Shown here in pieces: positions 7,027-14,445 of a DNA stretch of 24,835 nt. The DNA lies in assembly GCA_900549535.1 (NCBI GenBank), contig UROR01000019.1, positions 1 through 24,835 of the forward strand, written 5' to 3'. The DNA is from an uncultured Collinsella sp. GTDB lineage: Bacteria > Actinomycetota > Coriobacteriia > Coriobacteriales > Coriobacteriaceae. Within the stretch, counting starts at the first letter, position 1. Each line of letters begins with the position of its first letter. Both the position numbers and the translations under genes were made by a program. Below the pieces are notes generated by a model that saw nothing but the letters and a program-made list of their open reading frames with translations, made no database searches and was not told the DNA's origin.

Positions 7027-8520
7027 ATGTACTGTGCAAGCTGCGGGGCAAAGATCAAAGACGGGGCGCGATTCTGTTCTGCATGCGGAAAACCGTTGGA
7101 TGTGGATGATGCGCCGGCGAATGCTCAGCAGCCGCTTCCTTCAGGTACACCAAAGGCGTCTGCTGATAGAAAAGCGACAAGCGATCCTGCTGTATCTCGC
7201 GCAGAGGGCCCTTCTCCGGCGCCCTCTGATCATATGTCCTTTGCGGCCTTTATGATGCAGCGTCGGCAGATCGGCCGTTTTGCTGTGCCTACGTTTGTCA
7301 CCATTCTTGCAGCAATCATCTTTACCGCTGGTGTCGCTTACGCCCTGGTCAAAGCTTACGAAGCCTTTGTGCTGCCTCAAGCGCAGCAGCAGGAGCAGCC
7401 GGCTGCAGTCGAGGAGAAGTCGTCTAAAAAGAAGGTCGCGGCAACAAACAAGAAAGCACGCAGGGCTTACGAGGGCGTGGTTGCGCGTTACGAGGACTTT
7501 GCGAGCTATTGCGAGCGGAAGGGGGCTGGTGCTGCCAGCTACGACGACTGGGCCCAGGGACGCGGTGATGATTCTGGACTGGGGCAGATATTCGTTTATA
7601 ACAACCAAACTGCCCCCGGCTTTTTAAGCTACTACTATGCTTTCGATGATTTGAATGGCGACGGAATTGACGAGCTGCTTGTTGGGTTTGTCGATGCGCA
7701 GAACGATATTTCGGCGATTGTGGGTGCCTACTGCTTTGTTGATGGAGAGGCCGTTTCGGTTATGCCTTCGTCAGAGATGGTAGAAGGCTCCAGCAATATG
7801 ACGAATCAGTATGACGGTTTTATTGCTCAGGGTGAGAGCCAAGTCATTACTGTCTGTAAGGACGGCATCGTTAAATTTACTTGTAGCCAGGATTGTAACC
7901 AGGCAGATTTCTATATTTCGCTTACTGCAAAGGGTCCTGAGGTCGTAGACGCGGTGCAAATTCAAAATAAGGAATTCGATAGGCAGAATGGCGCCTACTT
8001 GGTGAGGACCGTTGAGGATGGTGGCAAACCGCAGGAGGCGATGGTCCAGGGGCGTGAGGAAGCGTGCAGAATTCTTGACGAGCTCGCCGGGAAGTATCCG
8101 GAGGCCGACATAGAAATGCCGTCCGCAAGCAGCGATATGTGGAAGGCATTCAAAGGGGTGGAGCCTTCGGAGGGCTCTTTGAAGGACGGTTCTGGCACTG
8201 CGGACGATCGAGCTGGCGCATCTCAAGCACCATCTGAAGCGGCATCCGATAGCAGCGACGATGGGGAGGCCGCTGCACGCGGCGATGGCGTGATCGCCGA
8301 CATGGATGCGTTCATTGCAAACGCCAAGCGCGAGTTGATTGTGCCAGATGACGCCTCTATTACGTTCAAGGTCGCTGATAGGCCAAACTATTGGGAGGGG
8401 GCGGCAACGTACGTTTGGTACGTCGAGTTTTATAAAGACGGAAAGGTCGTAGCGTCTGCGGAATGCGGCTCCGAAGGGTACCCATGTCGGTCGATTATGG
8501 CCTATCACGAGAGCTGGTAA
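7027..8520 (+). CDS. Zinc-ribbon, single-span membrane protein with EF-hand-like outside domain
   Basis: 497 residues; ATG at 7027 after an AGGGGGGA site. The CASC...CSAC ribbon is at 3-20, a Pro/Ser linker at 25-70, and one span at about 88-110. The juxtamembrane AFMMQRRQIG and the span are clearly related to FFMQRCQVGN and its span in the 401 product. The outside part differs: a coiled stretch at about 135-160, a domain with FDDLNGDGIDELLVG at about 206-220 related to the C-terminal region of the 1620 product, a low-complexity Ser/Asp linker near 390-420, and a final domain (about 425-497) rich in aromatic residues (YWEGAATYVWYVEFYKDG). This mosaic suggests domain exchange between paralogs. 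Ligand and function are unknown. Confidence 0.8.
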   Translation: MYCASCGAKIKDGARFCSACGKPLDVDDAPANAQQPLPSGTPKASADRKATSDPAVSRAEGPSPAPSDHMSFAAFMMQRRQIGRFAVPTFVTILAAIIFTAGVAYALVKAYEAFVLPQAQQQEQPAAVEEKSSKKKVAATNKKARRAYEGVVARYEDFASYCERKGAGAASYDDWAQGRGDDSGLGQIFVYNNQTAPGFLSYYYAFDDLNGDGIDELLVGFVDAQNDISAIVGAYCFVDGEAVSVMPSSEMVEGSSNMTNQYDGFIAQGESQVITVCKDGIVKFTCSQDCNQADFYISLTAKGPEVVDAVQIQNKEFDRQNGAYLVRTVEDGGKPQEAMVQGREEACRILDELAGKYPEADIEMPSASSDMWKAFKGVEPSEGSLKDGSGTADDRAGASQAPSEAASDSSDDGEAAARGDGVIADMDAFIANAKRELIVPDDASITFKVADRPNYWEGAATYVWYVEFYKDGKVVASAECGSEGYPCRSIMAYHESW

Positions 8521-8903
8521 CTTTAACCGAGCCGTTTTGGCATTACAGCGCGCGCAGCTCTTATGCCTTTCCCCTTGTTCCATCCGACGAGTTGAGTTGC
8601 GGCTAAAGCGGCCGTTACGAAGAGCTGACCGAGAGGCCGAAGGCACTCGCCCGCAAAGCGGGTATGCCCCAAAAGGGTATCTGGGGTCCGAACCCTCCCG
8701 GTTCTTCGTCAGTTGACCAAAGGTGCGACATGATTACCGCTCATCGGGGGTGGCTAAATGAGATGACTTGAGGGCTATAATTAGCCAAGCTAAGTTGGGG
8801 ACAGATTGAGACGCACAGGCTTTCGATGTGCCTGTCGACTCGGCAGTTCGCAATTTATTAGACACGCGGAGCGCGTGGTTTGGAATTAACGAAAGGAATC
8901 AGC
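8521..8903 (+). other. 383-base gap: tRNA-like element, -10 candidate, leader hairpins
   Basis: Besides the tRNA-like sequence (8618-8708), the gap has a consensus TATAAT at 8776-8781 inside the small palindrome GGCTATAATTAGCC, without a convincing -35. An isolated GGGGACAG core is at 8797-8804. Two hairpins lie in the presumed leader of the SPFH gene: ACAGGC/GCCTGT (about 8815-8835) and a perfect CACGCG-GAG-CGCGTG (8863-8877), which ends 26 bases before the start codon. The leader could therefore be structured. Confidence 0.4.
8618..8708 (+). tRNA. Serine-type tRNA-like sequence with GCA anticodon (aberrant or decayed)
   Basis: The 91-base sequence folds as a class II tRNA. Acceptor GAAGAGC (8619-8625) pairs with GTTCTTC (8701-8707), with one G-T pair; a further C8618-G8708 pair is possible. 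The D-loop GAGAGGCCGAA is serine-like. The anticodon stem CTCGC/GCGGG closes a 7-base loop CCGCAAA. The long variable arm pairs 8664-8669 with 8675-8680. The T-loop is TCCGAAC. Oddities: the anticodon is GCA (cysteine) on a serine-type body, position 33 is C instead of the near-universal U, the D-stem has an A-C mismatch, two extra bases lie between T-stem and acceptor, and the 3' end reads TCA rather than CCA. G8708 would match a serine discriminator. It is either a tRNA-Ser pseudogene or an unusual cloverleaf. Confidence 0.5.
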
Positions 8904-10280
8904 ATGTCACTGTTCCATAGCGATAACGAAAAGGAAGAAAAGCACAGCGGAATTCTCGGTGCCTTTTCTGTCGACAATATCAAATGGGAGCCTGGCAACG
9001 ACGAAGATGCCTCGCTTGTCTCATTCCGCTATCCCTACGAGGATTTTCCCAACGGGTCCTATCTTTAGGTTGCGCAATCGCAGATTGCCGTTTTTACCAA
9101 CAATATGGGGGCGGGCAGTTCTACTGACGCTACGGGTGCCGGCGATTCTCAGGTAAGCGTGTTTGTCGGTCCGTGCAAGATCAAGCTCGACACGGGAGAC
9201 AGCCGATTCGCCCCGTTCCGCAATGCCGCCCATTCGCTTACCGGCGGTAGCTCGGCGTTTCATTCCGTTGTGTACTTTATCAATACTAACTACATGAACG
9301 AGCTGCGCTGGGGCACGACCGAGCCCATCATCGTCCAAGACCCTGAGGAAGACGTCAACGTTCATGTTCGCGCCTTCGGTTTGTTTGGCGCGCATATCGA
9401 GCAGAATGACTCGAGCCTGGTTCCCATTCAGGTGAGGAAGTTCCTCGTTAAGGTCGTGGGCACGCGAGATCGCTATACGCGAGAAGAACTTACTTCCTTT
9501 ATGCGGGCAAAAATCCTTGAGTATGTTCCTGACCTGCTTGCCAAGGCGATTGTTGACCAGGAGGTTTCCGTTCTTAAAATTGCGACGCATCTGAGCGACT
9601 TCTCGTCTCAGATGCAGGGCAAGCTCGTTAACTATTTCGATGAGTTTGGTCTCACGCTCGATAACTTCTCGTTCAACAGCATCAAGCCCTTCGAAGAGGA
9701 TCTTGCCGCCATCAACGAGATGAAGATCCAGCGTAAGCGGAGCATTCTCGAGGCGCAGGGTAACGCTGCCCAGATGGACATCGAGTCCGAGGCACTTGCC
9801 AGGAAGCGTGCGCGCGAAGGCTACAACTATCAGCAGGAACGCGGCATGGACGTAATGGAGAGTGCTGCGGGCAATGAGGGGAGTGCCGCATCGGGCCTCA
9901 TGGGAGCCGGCATGGGACTCGGTATGGGAGTTGGCATGGGCGGTGCATTTGGAGCTGGCTTCTCCAACTTGGCCAACCAGACCATGGGCGCTGTTGCTCC
10001 CATGGTTGGAACGGCTTCCGCGTCCGCAGGTATGCAAAACGGTCCCGTGTGTCCCAGTTGCGGAAACGTTAATCCGATGGGCGCTAAGTTCTGCCTGGAA
10101 TGCGGACAAAAGCTCGAGCAGGGTGTTGCGTGTTTGGCGTGTGGGCATCTTAACCCGGTCGGTGCCAAGTTCTGCCTGGAATGCGGGAACCGGTTGATCT
10201 CGCCAAGGTGCCCGAGCTGCGGAGCCGAGTTGCCCGAAGGGACCAAATTCTGCCCCGATTGTGGAACTAAGATCCAATAA
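8904..10280 (+). pseudogene. SPFH-domain protein with triple C-terminal zinc ribbon, interrupted by in-frame TAG
   Basis: From ATG 8904 (after GAAAGGAATC) the frame runs to codon 54, meets TAG at 9066-9068, and continues unbroken in the same frame to 10280. Without the stop the product would be 459 codons less termination. The N-terminus contains FPNGSYL, then the TAG, then VAQSQIAVF, the usual first strands of YdjI/COG4260-type SPFH proteins, so the stop interrupts one gene rather than separating two. The ATG at 9105 lacks a ribosome-binding site. The SPFH core spans about 50-275, a Gly/Met-rich linker about 317-385, and three ribbons (CPSC/CLEC, CLAC/CLEC, CPSC/CPDC) lie at 383-455. Such proteins oligomerise at membranes. 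It may be a pseudogene, a sequencing error or a readthrough case; downstream genes appear intact. Confidence 0.85.
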
Positions 10281-10292
10281 GGAGAAACAAAG

Positions 10293-10994
10293 ATGAACGG
10301 TTCTGTTAAACGTGTCATTTTGGGCGAGGCAATCGTCTTGGTGGCGTGGCTTGTAATCATGTTTGTCTGCAAAAACGCGCTGATGAACCCTATCGTCTTT
10401 GCTATGTCGCTTGGCTTTGGGGTTTTGGCTTTTGCGGCGGCTTCGATTTCGGCTGCCATGTCCGATAAGCAGTCCACGGTCAAAAGCACGACCGAAATCC
10501 ATTATTTGCCGGTCGCATCCAGCTGTGCCTACTTTGTCGTTGCCCTTCTGGCCAACACGTACTTTGTGTTTGCGGCATATGGGTGGGGCGGCAGCACGAT
10601 TCCAGTCGTCGTAAACGTTGTCCTTCTTGCTGTGCTTGTCCTTGTGCAGATGGGTCTTGGCTTCAATGGCCGCCAGGTTGACCAAAAGGTTGCTGCCGTG
10701 GCCGCAAAGACGGTTCAAACGGCGCAGTTCGGATCGTATGTGGGACAGCTCCTCGCCGTGGCGCAGGACGCTCAGGTCAAAGCCGAACTCAAAGCGCTTA
10801 AGGACGACATCTCCTTCAGCTCCAACATGTCGCAACCCCATGTTCAAGAGGTCGAGCGACAGTTCTCCGCAGCGCTTGAGGCGGTCTCGAATTCCATGAG
10901 TGCCGATGAGCCGGCAGATGTTACGGTTGGCCTTGTCCATGATGCGCGCAATATCTGGAAAAAGCGCAATGCGGCGCTGACCGCTGTCAAATAA
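10293..10994 (+). CDS. Four-span membrane protein of the SPFH cluster
   Basis: 233 residues. The ATG at 10293 lies 12 bases after the SPFH gene and follows GGAGAAACAAAG, so the two are co-transcribed. Hydrophobic segments at about 7-26, 30-55, 70-95 and 99-120 predict four membrane spans; the remaining 110 residues are a cytosolic-type alpha-helical tail rich in Ala, Gln and Lys, with repeated short heptad-like stretches. No catalytic motif is seen. I do not recognise the family. Given its position it probably partners the SPFH protein in the membrane (inference). Confidence 0.75.
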   Translation: MNGSVKRVILGEAIVLVAWLVIMFVCKNALMNPIVFAMSLGFGVLAFAAASISAAMSDKQSTVKSTTEIHYLPVASSCAYFVVALLANTYFVFAAYGWGGSTIPVVVNVVLLAVLVLVQMGLGFNGRQVDQKVAAVAAKTVQTAQFGSYVGQLLAVAQDAQVKAELKALKDDISFSSNMSQPHVQEVERQFSAALEAVSNSMSADEPADVTVGLVHDARNIWKKRNAALTAVK

Positions 10995-11048
10995 GGGCTC
11001 GCGCTGCTTTTTGCCAGGGCACTTTGATGGTTGAAGTGGGGGAAGCTA

Positions 11049-11855
11049 TTGGAAATCAACGGAATAACTTGTGAGGGCTGCGGCAGCACCGATGTCGAGT
11101 TTGACCCCGCAACTCGAAAGGTTCATTGCAACCAGTGCGGTCGCGAGATGTACTATTCGCGGGCGCGTCTGGGGGCCACGGGCAAAATCGCGTTTGCCAA
11201 GGACAATGCCATCAAGTTTTTTAAGGGTGGCAACTTCCCGGAGGCCCGCAAATTTGCCGCGGACGTGCTCAATATGATGCAAGACAACGCGGCAGCACAG
11301 TTTATGGTTGCGTACTGCGATGAGTTTTGCGAAGGTCTTTCGGGTTCGATGACGGTTTTCTTTAAAAGGGCCGAAGATATCCCTCTCGAATATGACGAAG
11401 TGCGTGACTTGATCGACTTGTTTGAGTCGACGCTCTACAACATGCGTGACTTTGAGGTTCAGATGGTATCGCTCGTGGTCGCCAATATGCAGAGCATGGA
11501 GGATCGGTCTCGGCTTGAGAGCTTTATCGATGCTGTGTGCCCGTTCTGCATAGCGCGGTATGCTTCGGAAGACTTTATGACCGCAGAGCGGGAGAGCTTC
11601 TATCAAGATATCGCCGCCAACTGCAACATACCCAAAACGTGTCTCGCACTACTCAAGGGCATTAGAGAGAACCCCGGGTCCCCCTATAAAACTGGTTCGT
11701 TTACGTTACGAAGAAGGACCTCGTACTTTCTCGAACACTATGTGGAGCCCGTCGGGCGCATCGTCAATTCGATGAAGGCAAGCCAATACAAACAGAAGTT
11801 TCTTGTGGCCTATCAGCAGGTGTCCGAGCAATACCGAAGCATGGCCTCTCAATAA
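11049..11855 (+). CDS. TFIIB-type zinc-ribbon protein with helical C-terminal domain
   Basis: 268 residues if the TTG at 11049 is the start. It lies 7 bases after GGGGGA and gives MEINGITCEGC; a TTG at 11031 is an alternative without a good site. Residues about 8-31 form a CEGC...CNQC ribbon with 15 residues between pairs, longer than in the short ribbons of neighbouring proteins. The rest is alpha-helical without membrane spans, with repeat-like helices (NAIKFFKGGNFPEARKFAA) resembling tetratricopeptide-type packing, and a further CPFC near the middle. It probably acts in the cytosol as a scaffold within the SPFH cluster. Function is not established. Confidence 0.72.
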   Translation: MEINGITCEGCGSTDVEFDPATRKVHCNQCGREMYYSRARLGATGKIAFAKDNAIKFFKGGNFPEARKFAADVLNMMQDNAAAQFMVAYCDEFCEGLSGSMTVFFKRAEDIPLEYDEVRDLIDLFESTLYNMRDFEVQMVSLVVANMQSMEDRSRLESFIDAVCPFCIARYASEDFMTAERESFYQDIAANCNIPKTCLALLKGIRENPGSPYKTGSFTLRRRTSYFLEHYVEPVGRIVNSMKASQYKQKFLVAYQQVSEQYRSMASQ

Positions 11856-11927
11856 AGCGGATGGCGGGTGCTTACTCGCTGAAAGCTATTGGATGATCTA
11901 AACAGTTCAAACTGAAAGGTGGTACAG

Positions 11928-13583
11928 ATGAGTGATTCGGGATTAGATACTGCCCTTATCGAGCGCAGGATCGCCGCTATTGGAACAAAAGTTGACCAGA
12001 TGACCACGAAGGTCGATAAGGTCGAATCCCAAATGGAGGAAGTGCGGAAGGACCTTAAAAAGCTCCGAAAGGACTTTCTCGAGATGATGCTCGAACAGCG
12101 TCGTACCGCCGCACTTGAGCAGGCGACTACGGAGCTCGTGAGCGTCCGGCAGGAGATGGACAAGAAGTTCGGCAACTACTCGGTGGTTCGAAACACCATG
12201 GTCGGTATTCTCCAGGCAACCGATGCAGCGCTCGTGCGCAAGGCGACGATTTCGACGGTCTCCGAGGAGTTAATGATTTCTACCCCGGACTACTGGCTGG
12301 CGCCTGTCCTGGTTGCCCTTGCGGCATGGATCAACAACAACCGAGATCTTGCGGAGCGCGCAATACGTGAGGCTGTCAAACGTGACAACGAGCACACGTC
12401 GCTTGCGATGGCTCTGATTTGCAGACGTAATAACCGCACGGCTACGTGCTACGAATGGCTCGCACGCTACTTCTCGACGCAAAACGCCGCCCGTATTGAT
12501 GCCGATGCGATGGTCTACATTGATGCCTATATCAACGGTATCTTTGGCACCGACGAAAAGCACCTGTGCGATGACTATATGGCGGGCTGGATCGAGCAGA
12601 TCAGAAATCAGAGCCCTGAGTTCGAGAATGAGCAGTCAGAGTCATGGGCGGAGTACTTTACCGGCTACGAGGAGGATATGAGCTCGAGATATCCGGCGCT
12701 CAAGGTGGTGGTCAAGGAGTTTGACTACATCAATAAGTATCTCGGAAAAGTCGAGGCAATCGAGAGCATCTCCAATGACTTCACCGACCTCAAGGCTTCT
12801 GATGTTGACGAGAGGACGCTTGCCGAGCAGGTTGACAGGCATTTGATGGAGCTCGTTAACTCCGATGACTCCAAGGAGCGAAATTTGCGTCGTCAGGAGG
12901 AGTATCTTCTTGCGGTCAAAGCATTTGGCGGAGACGTGGACCGCGCCCGAGAGCTCGTCAATCGTCGGCGCGATGAGAAGCGTCAGCAGACGATGAACAT
13001 CATCGACCAGATGACACGCTCGATGCGCGACCAGAGCGCGTCCGTGGATGTGCATAAAAAGAAGACCGCGATTCAGTTTTTGGGTTCCTATATCAACGGT
13101 GGTTTCAACCGGTATCGCAAGAGCGATGTCCCCGAATTTCCGCAGGCGATCACCCTTGACTTCGACGGATGGACAAGCAGGGCGGTTACCGGCGATGAGG
13201 GTAATGCGCTGCGCGGCGATTATGTTCGCTATGTCGGTGAAGAGAAGAAAAAGGAGCTCGCTGAGCTTGATGTCAAGATCGCGAAGGGCAACAAGAGCTA
13301 CAAGATAGCGGCCGTTGTCCTCGCTGTTTTGGGAGTGGCTCTCTTTGCATTTGTAAACCAGGTTATTGGCATTCTGCTTCTTGCGGGGGCAGGCTATTGT
13401 CTAGTAAAGACGAGCCTCTCGGGCAAGCAGCGCGCTGCGGAGGCAGAAGAGATTGAGGCCAAATACTCCAAACGCATCCAGGAAGGCTGTTCCGAGATCG
13501 ATCTGGCGCTTAATCAGTGGAAGATCGCGAAGGAAGCGGCGGCCGAGCGCAGCGACCTGCTTAAGCTCGATAAGGTTGCCTAG
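11928..13583 (+). CDS. Coiled-coil protein with C-terminal membrane hairpin
   Basis: 551 residues. The ATG at 11928 follows GAAAGGTGG; a GTG at 11919 would overlap that site and is rejected. Residues 8-80 are a strongly charged coiled coil (IERRIAAIGTKVDQMTTKVD). A helical middle region (about 85-390) has no motif I know. Two adjacent hydrophobic segments at about 455-492 form a membrane hairpin, followed by a 58-residue charged helical tail. The shape, coil-helical body-hairpin, resembles membrane-associated scaffold or tethering proteins but not PspA. It follows the zinc-ribbon gene by 72 bases in the same direction and is probably in the same transcript. Confidence 0.75.
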   Translation: MSDSGLDTALIERRIAAIGTKVDQMTTKVDKVESQMEEVRKDLKKLRKDFLEMMLEQRRTAALEQATTELVSVRQEMDKKFGNYSVVRNTMVGILQATDAALVRKATISTVSEELMISTPDYWLAPVLVALAAWINNNRDLAERAIREAVKRDNEHTSLAMALICRRNNRTATCYEWLARYFSTQNAARIDADAMVYIDAYINGIFGTDEKHLCDDYMAGWIEQIRNQSPEFENEQSESWAEYFTGYEEDMSSRYPALKVVVKEFDYINKYLGKVEAIESISNDFTDLKASDVDERTLAEQVDRHLMELVNSDDSKERNLRRQEEYLLAVKAFGGDVDRARELVNRRRDEKRQQTMNIIDQMTRSMRDQSASVDVHKKKTAIQFLGSYINGGFNRYRKSDVPEFPQAITLDFDGWTSRAVTGDEGNALRGDYVRYVGEEKKKELAELDVKIAKGNKSYKIAAVVLAVLGVALFAFVNQVIGILLLAGAGYCLVKTSLSGKQRAAEAEEIEAKYSKRIQEGCSEIDLALNQWKIAKEAAAERSDLLKLDKVA

Positions 13584-13624
13584 CCGATAGGATTGACTCG
13601 ATAACCATGAATGGAGTGAAATAG

Positions 13625-13816
13625 ATGACTGATGAAGTGACTGATTTCGACCATAACGATGCTGCGATGCGGGACTTCGATGCATTGAGCGAGCTCGATA
13701 GTCTGTTTGAAGAGGACGAGCGACTGAAGCAAGCTGAGAACAATGTTTTGACTCAAAATCTCTCAGGCTTTGCAAACTGCTTTCCCGATTGGGATTTGCA
13801 TCCGCCGGTAGCGTAG
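13625..13816 (+). CDS. Small acidic protein at the end of the SPFH cluster
   Basis: 63 residues; ATG at 13625 preceded by GGAGTG at 13613-13618, 41 bases after the previous gene. It is very acidic in the first 40 residues (DALSELDSLFEEDERL) and ends with FANCFPDWDLHPPVA. There is no membrane segment. The spacing, site and direction support a real gene; I do not recognise the family. It could be a small regulator or adaptor of the preceding proteins. Confidence 0.6.
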   Translation: MTDEVTDFDHNDAAMRDFDALSELDSLFEEDERLKQAENNVLTQNLSGFANCFPDWDLHPPVA

Positions 13817-13866
13817 AAAAGCGCTTGAAACACAAGCTGCGATCATTTGGAAACATCGATGTTTCT

Positions 13867-13898
13867 GCGGGCTAGAAGCCATGGGGCTTTTGGCCCGC
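13867..13898 (+). terminator. 14-bp hairpin after the SPFH cluster
   Basis: The stem GCGGGCTAGAAGCC pairs with GGCTTTTGGCCCGC (two G-T pairs) around a 4-base loop. It lies 51 bases after the last gene. The following bases are only weakly T-rich, so it may end transcription partly or be part of a small RNA. Confidence 0.6.
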
Positions 13899-14017
13899 TG
13901 TCTTTCATGTGCCGGTCGGCGGCATAGGGCATCAACCGTATTCCAGGTTCTTGGACGACAGGCCGACTCGCTTCGGATCGGGCGCTACACCAACTTTCTC
14001 GAGACTACCAATCTGAC
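13899..14017. other. 119-base spacer between two strong hairpins, no gene seen
   Basis: No open frame with a ribosome-binding site was found. The segment is bounded by the hairpin at 13867-13898 and the terminator at 14018-14050, a layout that would suit a short noncoding RNA. A recognisable RNA family was not identified. Confidence 0.3.
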
Positions 14018-14050
14018 AGGGCCTCGTCCGCGTGTGGACGGGGCCCTTTT
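14018..14050 (+). terminator. Strong intrinsic terminator
   Basis: A 12-bp stem, AGGGCCTCGTCC with GGACGGGGCCCT (one T-G pair), has a 6-base loop and runs into TTTT. It separates the SPFH cluster from the toxin-antitoxin operon. Confidence 0.88.
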
Positions 14051-14076
14051 GCGTGGCCTTTTATGTCTGCTATACT
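14049..14076 (+). promoter_or_regulatory. Promoter of the toxin-antitoxin operon
   Basis: TTGCGT (14049-14054), a 16-base spacer and TATACT (14071-14076) match a housekeeping promoter. A start near 14083 would leave an 18-base leader with AGGAAGGA as ribosome-binding site. The -35 box overlaps the T-run of the preceding terminator. Confidence 0.6.
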
Positions 14077-14100
14077 GCTAGCAAGTAGGAAGGAGCCGCT

Positions 14101-14445
14101 ATGGGAACGGCAATGGTGCAGCTCAACACACGAATCGATCCTATGCTCAAGGCTGGTGGTGATGCGGTCCTGACTCGCAATGGATTGGGGCCGAGTGATG
14201 CCATTCGCGCGCTTTGGGCCTATCTTGTCGAGCATCAAGCGCTGCCGGGATTTATGGTGGCGGATAAGCGCGAGGCGCCCCGTGCGGAGAGCCTGGCCGA
14301 GCAGGGGTGTGGCCTAGTTTTTTCCTCGCTGGGGCTAAGCGCTTCGGATTTTGCGCCAGGTGGATCATCTGCGGAAGACTGGGATGCCGTACGAGATGAT
14401 ATGTATGAAGCGATGATTGCTGACATTGAGGCGAATTGCCGATGA
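14101..14445 (+). CDS. RelB/DinJ-like antitoxin
   Basis: 114 residues; ATG at 14101 after AGGAAGGA. The N-terminal MVQLNTRIDPMLKAGGDAVL has the ribbon-helix-helix pattern of RelB/DinJ antitoxins, followed by GLGPSDAIRALWAYLV, the second helix pair. The acidic C-terminal half would wrap around and neutralise the toxin. The stop overlaps the start of the PIN-domain gene in ATGA, as usual for such pairs. The family binds its own promoter and represses it; a short leader and clear promoter here fit that. Pairing with a PIN toxin rather than RelE/YafQ is a little unusual. Confidence 0.82.
   Translation: MGTAMVQLNTRIDPMLKAGGDAVLTRNGLGPSDAIRALWAYLVEHQALPGFMVADKREAPRAESLAEQGCGLVFSSLGLSASDFAPGGSSAEDWDAVRDDMYEAMIADIEANCR

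Noticed and set aside
8618..9068. The nearby tRNA-like sequence as an amber suppressor for the TAG in the SPFH gene
   Set aside because: Its anticodon loop CCGCAAA gives GCA; no register gives CTA, so it cannot read UAG by normal pairing.
9105..10280. A shorter intact SPFH gene starting at 9105
   Set aside because: No ribosome-binding site precedes 9105, and the residues upstream of it, across the TAG, belong to the same fold.
9021..10940. 639-codon open frame on the - strand opposite the SPFH gene
   Set aside because: The + strand has the SPFH domain and three zinc ribbons; the antisense product is low-complexity with no motif.
11928..13583. PspA/phage-shock homolog beside the SPFH gene
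   Set aside because: The protein has an N-terminal coiled coil but also a C-terminal membrane hairpin and more than twice the length of PspA.
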